From positions 1 to 30,760 of IMG/VR virus record IMGVR_UViG_3300030101_002756: DNA of 30,760 bases. The stretch is one strand, 5' to 3'. Of the stretch, positions 15,817 to 22,780 are shown piece by piece; position 1 is the stretch's first letter; each line of letters opens with the position of its first letter. The notes under the pieces are model-generated. The model had not been told where the DNA came from, ran no database searches, and saw nothing but the letters and a program-made list of their open reading frames with translations. This DNA is from a virus. The position numbers and the translations under genes were made by a program.

Positions 15817-17130
15817 TTATTGTATATAGTATTTGCCGATGTTTGGTTTCAATTCGTAAAACATTCGCATCATCAATGCATCTGCGTAGTCAGGTGACCT
15901 ACCTAATACCTGTTTAACTTTTTCTTTAGGAAGTATAGCAAGCTTCGTGTCTTTATCAATCTTGTCTCTTCTAACTTGTTCTAACTCTTTTGTAAGATCG
16001 TCTTTTATTAGCGTATTGTTTGTTTGCAAATATAGTTTACCTGCATTTATATACTCTGCTAATTTGTAATAACATTGTGTTTTGAGGTTTTGGTAGTTCT
16101 CATTGTTTATTACTTTGCCGTTATTCACGAACCCTTTGCAGCGCAATATATCTCTAACACCACCACCAACACCGTCATCATCAACAATAATATTTCCAAG
16201 TTTGACGGATTCTGTTTGTTGTAATTCTCGTATTTCATTTGCAGCTTCTGTTATTGTGTTTGTGTCTAATACCTTTATTTTCTCTGCTCGCAAACCATTC
16301 CAATATATAATTACTGTTTTGTCTTTACCGAAACGAGCAATATCAGCACTTATATATTTATCACCTGTTTGTGTCGTTGTGTTGTCATACATATTTAAGA
16401 TAGCATTGTATTCAATCAACTTGTCTTCACTATCGTCATATTCCCAATTGCCGTATAACAATCTCTGTTTGCTAATTTCGTCAAGCTTCTGTAATTGTGT
16501 TTCGTAGTGTTTTGATATATGCACATTGTCGCTCGCAAGTGCTTGTATGAACTTCCTGTGTTTTGGTAATACACCTTGTTTGTTTGGTAGATAGAATTCG
16601 TTATACACCCAATTCTTTGCAGGGTTACAACTCATAAACAATTTCGGTATGAGTTTATATTCGTCTAACTTGTATCTTATTCTTGAAGAAAGAATTGCTT
16701 TAGCTTTTTGTGTAATCTGATTGCACTCGTCAATAAAAGCCATAGTAAGTTCCAAACTACCGAGACTATCATAATTAGCATCAGAAGGATAATGGAACAG
16801 ATCTTTAAGCATAACCTGTGAGCCATTGAAGAAAGTAATAATGTTAGACGCTCCGTTAAATTCATAGTCTTTATTTGCTCGTAGTCCCCAAGATTTGCAT
16901 ATCTCGAAGAAAGTATTGAGGGTTGTTTTCTTTAGGTTGTCAAGCTTGCTTCTTCCTATTAAACACCTAATACCTTTATAGCGTATGCAAGAGTAGATAA
17001 TCCAAGCACAACCAATATAAGATTTGCCACCACCTGCACCCCCACCAAATAATACCTCGCTTGTTTCATTATCGAATAGGTGTTTAATTGCTGTGCTTTG
17101 TTTAGGAGTAAATTCTAACTCAATCTTCAT
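15817..17130 (-). CDS. terL: Terminase large subunit (ATPase and nuclease)
   Basis: The 437-residue motor packages DNA into the prohead and cuts concatemers. The N-terminal ATPase has a Walker A at residues 30-37 (GGAGGGKS) and a Walker B at 130-135 (MAFIDE). A coupling-type SCNP motif is at 167-170. The C-terminal RNase H-like nuclease shows the expected acidic residues: D263 (YISADIARFGKD), D317-D319 (IIVDDDGVGGG) and D414/D417 (SPDYADALMM). All key residues are present and the length is normal. The ATG at 17130 overlaps the small subunit by 11 bases. Headful versus site-specific cutting cannot be read with certainty from this sequence. Confidence 0.95.
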   Translation of the reverse strand: MKIELEFTPKQSTAIKHLFDNETSEVLFGGGAGGGKSYIGCAWIIYSCIRYKGIRCLIGRSKLDNLKKTTLNTFFEICKSWGLRANKDYEFNGASNIITFFNGSQVMLKDLFHYPSDANYDSLGSLELTMAFIDECNQITQKAKAILSSRIRYKLDEYKLIPKLFMSCNPAKNWVYNEFYLPNKQGVLPKHRKFIQALASDNVHISKHYETQLQKLDEISKQRLLYGNWEYDDSEDKLIEYNAILNMYDNTTTQTGDKYISADIARFGKDKTVIIYWNGLRAEKIKVLDTNTITEAANEIRELQQTESVKLGNIIVDDDGVGGGVRDILRCKGFVNNGKVINNENYQNLKTQCYYKLAEYINAGKLYLQTNNTLIKDDLTKELEQVRRDKIDKDTKLAILPKEKVKQVLGRSPDYADALMMRMFYELKPNIGKYYIQ

Positions 17131-17470
17131 CAGTTAGTTTAATGTTAATTTGGATAGGCTCGTCATCTGTTGTCATATCCATTTGTTGCTTCTCCCAATA
17201 ACCTCGTTTCTTTCCTTTTGTTTTCAAATAGAATATAGTTGCAGTAACATTGTTGTCTGACATTTGCTCGAATAGTTTGCTCTCTGCAAAATCTAAACTT
17301 ACATTTTCAATATCTCTAACAGCCGTTGCGAACTCGCTATCTTCTTTCAACCATTTATAGAATGTGCTGCGTGGTATATTAGTTTTCTTACAAGCCGTTG
17401 TAACAACTCCTAAACTTTGCTCTAATGCCTTTAGCATTGCTTCCTTTTTTATGTGTCTACTTTTGTCCAT
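17120..17470 (-). CDS. terS: Terminase small subunit
   Basis: The 116-residue protein recognises phage DNA for packaging. It has an N-terminal helix-turn-helix (VVTTACKKTNIPRSTFYKWL) followed by helices with DIENVSLDFAESKLFEQMSD and a conserved TATIFYLKTKGKKRGYWEK block typical of this terminase small subunit group. The C-terminal tail is acidic. The start at 17470 overlaps the stop of the P-loop DNA kinase gene (TAATG), so packaging and the DNA-modification cassette are translationally linked. Confidence 0.88.
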   Translation of the reverse strand: MDKSRHIKKEAMLKALEQSLGVVTTACKKTNIPRSTFYKWLKEDSEFATAVRDIENVSLDFAESKLFEQMSDNNVTATIFYLKTKGKKRGYWEKQQMDMTTDDEPIQINIKLTDED

Positions 17471-17979
17471 TACTTGATAAGTTGTATAATGTGTTTTAAT
17501 GCTGCATTGTGTTCTTCTTGTGTGTCGTTATTTAGTATTGTAACACTATTGTTTTGCAGTATGTTTTGTATTTTGGTTTTCTTCGACTTCTTGAATTGCT
17601 CTGATTGACTGTCGTTACGCTTTTTGTGTCTTGCTTCTTTTGTTTCATCTGTTGTTTGTATTACGATCTTCTCGCAATTTACTTTATCAAACAAACTTTG
17701 ATTGAATAGCCTATCACCCTCAAATAATATAGTTGCTCCTGTTTTATTTGTAAAATTTATAAAGTCAGGTTGCACTGCCATACTTAATTTGTCTGTGCCA
17801 CTAAAAGTGCTATTATCGTATATGCCTATTATATACAGGTTTCTTTCTGCATTGTATAAGGCTCTAACAAGTCCGTAACGAACAGTCTTGAATGGTAATA
17901 GCTTTTTTATAAGCTTTCGCATTATTGTTGTCTTGCCACTTGCAGGCTCTCCACCTATTGCTATAATTCTGTTAGCCAT
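17470..17979 (-). CDS. P-loop kinase resembling 5-hydroxymethyluracil DNA kinase
   Basis: The 169-residue protein has a Walker A at residues 10-17 (GEPASGKT). Downstream are YIIGIYDNSTFSGTDKLSMA and ATILFEGDRLFN (about 82-93). The G.Y...fsGTD.LSMAvqP and EGDRLfN signatures are those I associate with phage kinases that phosphorylate 5-hydroxymethyluracil in DNA (HMUDK), the step that activates the base for amine attachment. It is short, with a Lys-rich region at 135-155. It overlaps the transferase-like gene by 19 bases and the terminase small subunit by one. A general nucleotide kinase is the alternative, but the company it keeps favours DNA modification. Confidence 0.72.
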   Translation of the reverse strand: MANRIIAIGGEPASGKTTIMRKLIKKLLPFKTVRYGLVRALYNAERNLYIIGIYDNSTFSGTDKLSMAVQPDFINFTNKTGATILFEGDRLFNQSLFDKVNCEKIVIQTTDETKEARHKKRNDSQSEQFKKSKKTKIQNILQNNSVTILNNDTQEEHNAALKHIIQLIK

Positions 17980-18833
17980 TTCTTATTATATGTTTCTTCT
18001 CTAAATTGCCACAACACGCTCCAATCAACACCCTCTGTTACGCTGCTCTGCATTTTCTCTATTTCTTTCTTTTGCCTTTCTATGTAATAACCTACATACC
18101 TCTTTCCTTTCTTGAATTTCTTATATGCACATAGCGTTGTTTCAATATTCCAAATGTTTGTGTGCTCTATGTTCATACCTTTTATCTCGTTCTTTAACTC
18201 TTTGAACTTATATTGCAGGTATGCTATATGTTTAGGTTGTAACCTTTTGTCGTTGCCGTGCGTATCTAATTCATATCTCCCCAAGTGATACACAAGTCCG
18301 TTTCTACAGCTTTCTGCATTTTTCAGATCCAAATATGTAGGCTCAAAATCGTAGCCTGTTAAAACATAAACCATTTCGAGATAAATAAACATAGTAAATC
18401 TGCCGAAGTTTTTAATTTGTGATAGGTTCTCATAGCAGTTATCATATGTCATTTGTTTTGTAGGCTGTTTGAGTGATTGGAAATAGTCATTTTGTGTCCT
18501 GTTTCCTATTAGGTTTTTATAGCTTACAAATGTTTCTACAAATTTATCTTGCGTCTTTACTCGTAGACGATCGGTTTGAAATAGTGTTTTGTGCTTGTTT
18601 GCTTCCCACCACCTTTGCAGTCTTGCTGTGTCTACATTTTCGTAGTCAGGGAATTCATTATACACATAATATACCATTGTTGCCGAGTAGCAAGTGCCGA
18701 ATAAAAATGCAAGCCAATAGCGTTGCTCAATATTTAATTCGAACCTATTCGCTACATATCGTAAACAATCGTTGCTCGGATCTATGTCTTTTGCTCTTGA
18801 ACTTAATATGTGATAGGTTATGTAGTCCACCAA
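17961..18833 (-). CDS. Putative amino-acid:DNA transferase (aGPT-Pplase/ADDT-like)
   Basis: The 290-residue, mostly helical protein has conserved-looking blocks: YWLAFLFGTCYSATMVYYVY then NEFPD (39-63), FQTDR (85-89), IKNFGRFTMFIYLEM (140-154), DLKNAESCRNGLVYHLG (169-185), LCAYKK (234-239) and RYVGYYIERQKKEIEKM (245-261). I recall the same order in the alpha-glutamyl/putrescinyl thymine pyrophosphorylase families described by Iyer and colleagues. Members were later shown to transfer amino acids onto phosphorylated 5-hydroxymethyluracil in DNA. The direct neighbour is a kinase of the type that would supply that substrate. Which clade it belongs to and which amino acid it uses cannot be read from sequence alone. 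Confidence 0.65.
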   Translation of the reverse strand: MVDYITYHILSSRAKDIDPSNDCLRYVANRFELNIEQRYWLAFLFGTCYSATMVYYVYNEFPDYENVDTARLQRWWEANKHKTLFQTDRLRVKTQDKFVETFVSYKNLIGNRTQNDYFQSLKQPTKQMTYDNCYENLSQIKNFGRFTMFIYLEMVYVLTGYDFEPTYLDLKNAESCRNGLVYHLGRYELDTHGNDKRLQPKHIAYLQYKFKELKNEIKGMNIEHTNIWNIETTLCAYKKFKKGKRYVGYYIERQKKEIEKMQSSVTEGVDWSVLWQFREETYNKKWLTEL

Positions 18834-19219
18834 ATGTTTTGTTTAACTCCTGACTTCGTTTGTGTCTTTCCTGCTAATGTCATTCCCATAGCTTCGTAGA
18901 ACTTATTTCCTACCTCATTATCTAAATTACATTTCAACATTAGAGGTTTTGGCAGGTATTCAAATAGCTTTCTTCCTACACCTTTTTGTTTGCTATCATT
19001 ATCTACTGCTATTTCATATAATACATATGCGTTGTATTTCTTCGAATAGCCGTATCTCATAAAACCACCGTTATCAATAACAACATATTTGTATTTGTTT
19101 TTGTTTATGTAATCGTCCCATATCCAAAACAGGTTAAAACCTCCTATGTGTTTCTTGTGTTGCTTGTGTAACTTTTTTATAAAGTCTTCGTCTTGTTTTA
19201 CTGCTGCTCTAACTTTCAT
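18818..19219 (-). CDS. GNAT-family N-acyltransferase
   Basis: The 133-residue protein has the GNAT core: strand 4 and the acetyl-CoA loop YEIAVDNDSKQKGVGRKLFE (68-87, with the K.KGVG turn at 77-82), then LKCNLDNEVGNKFYEAMGM (95-113), the C-terminal helix that packs on acyl-CoA. GNAT enzymes acylate primary amines. Overlaps of 11 bases with the amidotransferase and 16 with the DNA-transferase-like gene place it inside the hypermodification cassette. I infer that it may acylate an amine installed on the DNA base. A free nucleotide, polyamine or protein substrate is possible. Confidence 0.75.
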   Translation of the reverse strand: MKVRAAVKQDEDFIKKLHKQHKKHIGGFNLFWIWDDYINKNKYKYVVIDNGGFMRYGYSKKYNAYVLYEIAVDNDSKQKGVGRKLFEYLPKPLMLKCNLDNEVGNKFYEAMGMTLAGKTQTKSGVKQNIWWTT

Positions 19220-19820
19220 AAACTACATTAGTAAATAGTTGTTTTGGCTTGAAGTCCTTATTTGTTCTCTTGAATATATCTTCTGTTGAAGCGTAGAAAT
19301 GTGCTTCTTTATATTCTAATCTCCACAAAGGTCTGTTCGTATTTCTAACTGCATACATTTTATTATCTTCTGTCAACATCAATCCTGCAAAAGATCCTTT
19401 TGTGCTTGTAACGAATTCTCTTAATAACTTTATATCTTTTCCACACTTCAACAATACTATCTCACCGTCATTGTCGGTTTCCATTTGTATATTGTAATGC
19501 TCTTCCATTTCAGCTTTTGTTCTCATATCCAAAACACCATTGAATACTAATGCAGCATATTGTTTCGTTATAGGTTGATTGTTTCTATGCTCAATATAAT
19601 CGCCACTCGTTGAATATCTATTGTGAAATATAATCTTGTTTGACTTTGGTATTGTAAGTTCCTCTAAATTGTGGTATTTGCGTGTTACGAGTTCTTTATC
19701 GTAATATGTATAGCCGAAGCTATGCAAACCTCTAATTTTACTTTCTCTTAATAATCCTTGCAATATCTCATAGTGTTCTTCTATTGGATTATTGCTACTA
19801 TAACCTACTACACCACACAT
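19209..19820 (-). CDS. Class II glutamine amidotransferase domain protein
   Basis: The 203-residue Ntn-hydrolase-type domain starts MCGVVGYSS with Cys2 as the expected nucleophile after removal of Met1. Other landmarks fit the PurF/GlmS/AsnB glutaminase fold: RGLHSFGY (30-37), HNRYSTSGD (66-74), NQP (81-83), FNGVLD (93-98) and an acidic D117..E120. No synthetase or ammonia-using partner domain is fused to it, so released ammonia must be used by another protein. It sits between the JBP/TET-like dioxygenase (TGATG overlap) and the GNAT gene. Stand-alone class II amidotransferases are reported in phage base-modification loci, so I read it as a tailoring enzyme. Confidence 0.8.
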   Translation of the reverse strand: MCGVVGYSSNNPIEEHYEILQGLLRESKIRGLHSFGYTYYDKELVTRKYHNLEELTIPKSNKIIFHNRYSTSGDYIEHRNNQPITKQYAALVFNGVLDMRTKAEMEEHYNIQMETDNDGEIVLLKCGKDIKLLREFVTSTKGSFAGLMLTEDNKMYAVRNTNRPLWRLEYKEAHFYASTEDIFKRTNKDFKPKQLFTNVVYES

Positions 19821-20713
19821 CAGGTCAAGCTATCTCCAAGTTGTCTGTGTTTCGCTTTATCGACTTCTTCGTCTGCCGATCCACAATGTATCATATTCTT
19901 TCTGTAATACATCACTAAACTAATTCTTGTTGCGTCATCGTCAATTTTATTTATTGGTGTATTGCCGTGCCACTCGTGAACATTCACTAACAACAGGTCG
20001 CAATTCTGAACATCAAATGCTACACCCCATTTTGGCAACACAAAATAACCACCTGTATATTTACCTTTGCGTAATACTACAAGGTTTCCAAACCCTTTCT
20101 CAAAATCTCCTTTGTCTGTATGAACTGCTGTTTGCCAATTCTTGTTTACAGTTACTGTAGTAAATGCAGTATTTTTGATCACGAAATCTTGTGAAGTATT
20201 ATCAGCTTCATCTCTTTGTAACTTGTAGTGTTCAGGAACTAATTCTGCATACTTTGTGTCAACAAACTTTATAATTGGATAGGCTTGTTTGAACTTATTG
20301 AATTGTTTCTCGTTAAATGCAGTTTGTCTGCAATAAGGGAAACGAGCGTTGCGGTCAAAATAACCTATAATACCACTATTGACCATACCTGCGTGGTTTG
20401 TATTAGATAGTTTGCCGTCTTTCCTTACTGCGTATTGCGTTGCTTTTCCGTTCTCTTTCAATCCTGCACTTGCACCTCTGTTTGTTGATGCAACAGATAC
20501 TGTTTTTAAGTTTTCGTATGCAGCTTGTGCTATATTGCTCGGTATAATTTTCTTCCTAAACTTCGCTAACACCTTTCCTGTTTCTTCGCAATATACATCA
20601 GCATCATAAGTAATAAGTGTGTTGTAATCGTTATCACTTAACAATTGGCCTGCAAGATCTTTTGCAGCTTCGTCACTCATTCGTGGCTTGAATGTATGTT
20701 TTTTAATTTCCAT
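19820..20713 (-). CDS. JBP/TET-family Fe(II)/2-oxoglutarate DNA base dioxygenase
   Basis: The 297-residue enzyme carries all elements of the TET/JBP double-stranded beta-helix: TVNKNWQTAVHTDKGDFEKG with H198 and D200 as iron ligands, then FGNLVVLRKGKYTGGYFVLP, the distal His in VNVHEWHGNTPI (H249, or H246) and R263 in ATRISLVMYYR for 2-oxoglutarate. The V.KN..TA.H.D.GDF..GFGNL signature is the JBP-like style that hydroxylates thymine in kinetoplastids, as opposed to the form most familiar from vertebrate TET. An N-terminal region (residues 1-120) precedes the core. It overlaps the ParB-like gene by 11 bases. Predicted activity: oxidation of thymine (or 5-methylcytosine) in DNA to the 5-hydroxymethyl base. 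Confidence 0.85.
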   Translation of the reverse strand: MEIKKHTFKPRMSDEAAKDLAGQLLSDNDYNTLITYDADVYCEETGKVLAKFRKKIIPSNIAQAAYENLKTVSVASTNRGASAGLKENGKATQYAVRKDGKLSNTNHAGMVNSGIIGYFDRNARFPYCRQTAFNEKQFNKFKQAYPIIKFVDTKYAELVPEHYKLQRDEADNTSQDFVIKNTAFTTVTVNKNWQTAVHTDKGDFEKGFGNLVVLRKGKYTGGYFVLPKWGVAFDVQNCDLLLVNVHEWHGNTPINKIDDDATRISLVMYYRKNMIHCGSADEEVDKAKHRQLGDSLT

Positions 20714-21329
20714 AAATATCGGTGTATGCCTTTTTCATAACCTCGTATACTGTGTCAGTTAGGTTATCTGTTTTATACTCTTCACGAAGCTTCAATTCCC
20801 ATTCTTTGAATTGTGGCTCTGTCTGTGTATTCATAAATAACTGCACCATTTTTACGTGGCTTCCTTCCATTTCATCAACAGGGAAATCATAATCACCTGT
20901 GTCTTCTATCTCGCTATCGAATGAAGTATCTTCCCATTTAGGTATATCAAGTCCCCACTCTTTCAATGCGTCAACATTCCACTCGTTAGCTAACACATCC
21001 CAATCCCATTCACCAAAACTGCTATTGTCTTTAATAACTATTTCTTGGCAAACCTCTTCGTAAGTTTTTTTGTTGCCTGACTTCTCGTGCTCTTCTTTTG
21101 TGTATTGTATAATAGGCACTTCAGAAATACCTGCACGAACACAGGCTTGGTATCTCATATTACCACCTAATATCATCATATCTTCATCAACAATAATAGG
21201 TCTCATTTCTAACATTTGTGGTAGATCTTCTACACTTCGTATAAGTTTTTTGAATTTATAATCCTTTATAACTCTTGGATTATTTGGGTTTAGCTTTATG
21301 CTATTTCTTTTGACAACTTTAGCTTTCAT
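20703..21329 (-). CDS. ParB-like domain protein, first gene of the modification cassette
   Basis: The 208-residue protein has an N-terminal ParB/sulfiredoxin-like domain: IKLNPNNPRVIKDYKF (11-26), MRPIIVDEDMMILGGNMRYQ (42-61) and ACVRAGISEVPIIQ. The C-terminal half is acidic, with EWDWDVLANEWNVDALKEWG and a helical end. Phage ParB-like proteins of this form often sit beside DNA methylases or base-modifying enzymes, and ParB domains are recurrent neighbours of TET/JBP genes. It may target the modification enzymes to DNA or act as a CTP/ATP-dependent DNA-binding factor. Partitioning is unlikely because there is no ParA. Confidence 0.75.
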   Translation of the reverse strand: MKAKVVKRNSIKLNPNNPRVIKDYKFKKLIRSVEDLPQMLEMRPIIVDEDMMILGGNMRYQACVRAGISEVPIIQYTKEEHEKSGNKKTYEEVCQEIVIKDNSSFGEWDWDVLANEWNVDALKEWGLDIPKWEDTSFDSEIEDTGDYDFPVDEMEGSHVKMVQLFMNTQTEPQFKEWELKLREEYKTDNLTDTVYEVMKKAYTDIYGN

Positions 21330-21570
21330 TTTCTATATTATTTATTTCAAACTCTATATGTGCAATTGCTTTCTTCAAACAATCTATTGGTGTTTTGTGT
21401 TTGCGTTTTGACCTCAACAGATATGTGACTGCTGTTCCTACATTATAAGATAAATCAAACTCCCAACAAACATCTTTAGCATACATACCTTTGCGTCCTA
21501 CATAATATGCAGGTATTTTATTCTCGCAAGCTTCCTCTGTTTCGCACTCGCAATTTTTACAATTTTGCAT
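21319..21570 (-). CDS. DUF3310-like small protein
   Basis: The 83-residue product has an N-terminal Cys-rich start (MQNCKNCECETEEACEN) and then the DUF3310 pattern: VCWEFDLSYNVGTAVTYLLR and KHKTPIDCLKKAIAHIEFEI. DUF3310 proteins are common in phages and are annotated as nucleotide-kinase-like without clear proof. It overlaps the ParB-like gene by 11 bases and the upstream gene by 14, so it is co-expressed with the modification cassette. Confidence 0.65.
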   Translation of the reverse strand: MQNCKNCECETEEACENKIPAYYVGRKGMYAKDVCWEFDLSYNVGTAVTYLLRSKRKHKTPIDCLKKAIAHIEFEINNIENES

Positions 21571-21793
21571 TCTTCTTCTTTCTTTTCGGTTTTGTAACTA
21601 TACTCTCTACAAATCTTCTGCAGGTTTCTAAACAACTGCCACAACTTGTGGTTACTTTATAACTTGTAGTATTTAACTCGTTGTAGAATTTAATCATTTC
21701 TACTTTGTAGTGATGGTTTTTAGCTACACCTGTTTTAATGCCTTCCCAAATGTAGGCAGCTTTTTCTTTCTGTTCTTTTGTTAACTTGGCCAT
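21557..21793 (-). CDS. Small Cys-containing protein, unknown
   Basis: The 78-residue product has a basic helical N-terminus (MAKLTKEQKEKAAYIWEGIK), a TTSCGSCLETCRRFVESI motif with three Cys (CxxCxxxC) and a Lys-rich end. The Cys spacing could bind metal, but a fourth ligand is unclear. It overlaps the DUF3310-like gene by 14 bases. No function is assigned. Confidence 0.5.
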   Translation of the reverse strand: MAKLTKEQKEKAAYIWEGIKTGVAKNHHYKVEMIKFYNELNTTSYKVTTSCGSCLETCRRFVESIVTKPKRKKKNAKL

Positions 21794-21809
21794 ACGACTA
21801 TTATTTTCA

Positions 21810-22046
21810 TTACCATTTATTTTTAGGACAACTTTCTGTTTTCCATTTTGCTTTTGTTTCTATTGGACAACCACACACGCTGCACTCATATTCTACATAA
21901 TCAAATTTATCACACCTTGTGCAAGTGTGTATACGATCGTAGAAAGTAACCTCGTCTACATCTTTGAAACCTGATGCTGCTCTTTTATAACTTGCTTTCA
22001 GGAGGTTGTATGCCTTGACCATTAAGGTCGGTTTGTCTTCTGCCAT
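21810..22046 (-). CDS. Small zinc-ribbon protein
   Basis: This 78-residue protein carries Cys pairs typical of a zinc ribbon: HTCTRCDKFDYVEYECSVCG followed by CPIETKAKWKTESCPKNKW. I know this pattern from small phage and bacterial proteins of unknown function. The ATG at 22046 gives a 62-base overlap with the gene before. A later ATG at 22022 (MVKAYNLLKASYKRA) would shorten the overlap and look more like the family start as I remember it. Confidence 0.6.
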   Translation of the reverse strand: MAEDKPTLMVKAYNLLKASYKRAASGFKDVDEVTFYDRIHTCTRCDKFDYVEYECSVCGCPIETKAKWKTESCPKNKW

Positions 22047-22224
22047 TGTCTCTTTTTAATTTTACTATACCAAACGGCTCAAAATATCTGCCGTATACTA
22101 CATCAATATCGTCAAACTCAAATTCAGATAATGTAACAGAATATTCTAATTCACCGTATTCATTGTAGAACTCTATACAGGGTATGTCATATTCTGTATA
22201 CTTGATCAATTCTTTCAGATTCAT
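21985..22224 (-). CDS. Small acidic protein, unknown
   Basis: The 79-residue product starts MNLKELIKYTEYDIPCIEFY, contains an acidic stretch (FEFDDIDVVYGRYFEPFG) and ends with a polar tail. No motif is recognised. It overlaps the sigma-like gene by 38 bases and the zinc-ribbon gene by up to 62, which makes the exact borders less certain than usual. Confidence 0.45.
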   Translation of the reverse strand: MNLKELIKYTEYDIPCIEFYNEYGELEYSVTLSEFEFDDIDVVYGRYFEPFGIVKLKRDNGRRQTDLNGQGIQPPESKL

Positions 22225-22726
22225 TTATATTTTTTTTCAAATACTCTTTTACATTTTTTATTGTCGTAAATATACTGCGTCTACTAATGCCTGTTTTATC
22301 TGCTAAAGACTGCAATGTATATTTCTTTCCGTTGTTCTCTCCAAAAAAATAAAGCTTGAACATTTCTCTATCATACCAATACAAACGATCTAATAGACTC
22401 TCTATCAACTCAATCTTCTCTTGCTCTGCAGTATCATTAGTAAATATAAATTTTGACATTTTGGTGCAATCTTGTAATGTATGCTTGTCGTAAAACCTTG
22501 CTATCTGATAATAGTATTGACTTGTTTTGCTATGATACATATTTGCCATAATTCTTGCTACAAAAAAAAAGAGTTTACCGTCTTGTATGATAAACTCCAT
22601 TTTCTTTTTGTCATATTTCAGACACACTAATAATGCTTCGTGCAATAGATCTTCTGCGAAATCAGTTTTGCAAATGTTTTTTGCTATATCAAGCAACTTA
22701 TCATATTCTCGTTGTGTAAGTTCCAC
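22187..22726 (-). CDS. Sigma-70-like RNA polymerase factor
   Basis: The 179-residue protein looks like a minimal sigma factor. Residues 8-65 resemble region 2 (AEDLLHEALLVCLKY, then LFFFVARIMANMYHSK). Residues 135-165 form a region-4-type helix-turn-helix (YTLQSLADKTGISRRSIFTT). Related short sigma-like proteins are frequent in Bacteroidetes phages. It is the natural candidate to switch host polymerase to late genes. The start is GTG at 22726: an in-frame ATG upstream is cut off by a stop two codons later, and the GTG lies eight bases after a long hairpin. A run of nine T (22562-22570) encodes the FFF at 53-55. Confidence 0.68.
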   Translation of the reverse strand: MELTQREYDKLLDIAKNICKTDFAEDLLHEALLVCLKYDKKKMEFIIQDGKLFFFVARIMANMYHSKTSQYYYQIARFYDKHTLQDCTKMSKFIFTNDTAEQEKIELIESLLDRLYWYDREMFKLYFFGENNGKKYTLQSLADKTGISRRSIFTTIKNVKEYLKKNINESERIDQVYRI

Positions 22727-22734
22727 GACACAAT

Positions 22735-22777
22735 CTTACGACATATGCAAGTATAATTCTAATTATTTGCTCGTAAG
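22735..22777 (-). promoter_or_regulatory. Long leader hairpin just upstream of the sigma-like GTG start
   Basis: In the transcript, CTTACGA-GCAA-ATAATT pairs with AATTAT-(AC)-TTGC-(ATATG)-TCGTAAG, a potential 17-bp stem interrupted by two- and five-base bulges on one side. The terminal loop would be only two bases, so the last pairs probably open. The structure ends eight bases before the GTG, where a ribosome must bind, so it could limit or regulate sigma synthesis. As DNA it may also be a protein-binding site. Confidence 0.5.
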
Positions 22778-22780
22778 TTA

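Noticed and set aside
16103-16507. Plus-strand reading frame of 134 codons
   Set aside because: It lies wholly inside the terminase large subunit, whose catalytic motifs are intact on the other strand.
17470-17979. Plain nucleotide (deoxynucleoside monophosphate) kinase
   Set aside because: The fsGTD.LSMAvqP and FEGDRLF motifs and its transferase-like neighbour fit DNA-base kinases better than nucleotide kinases, though the alternative is kept open in the feature.
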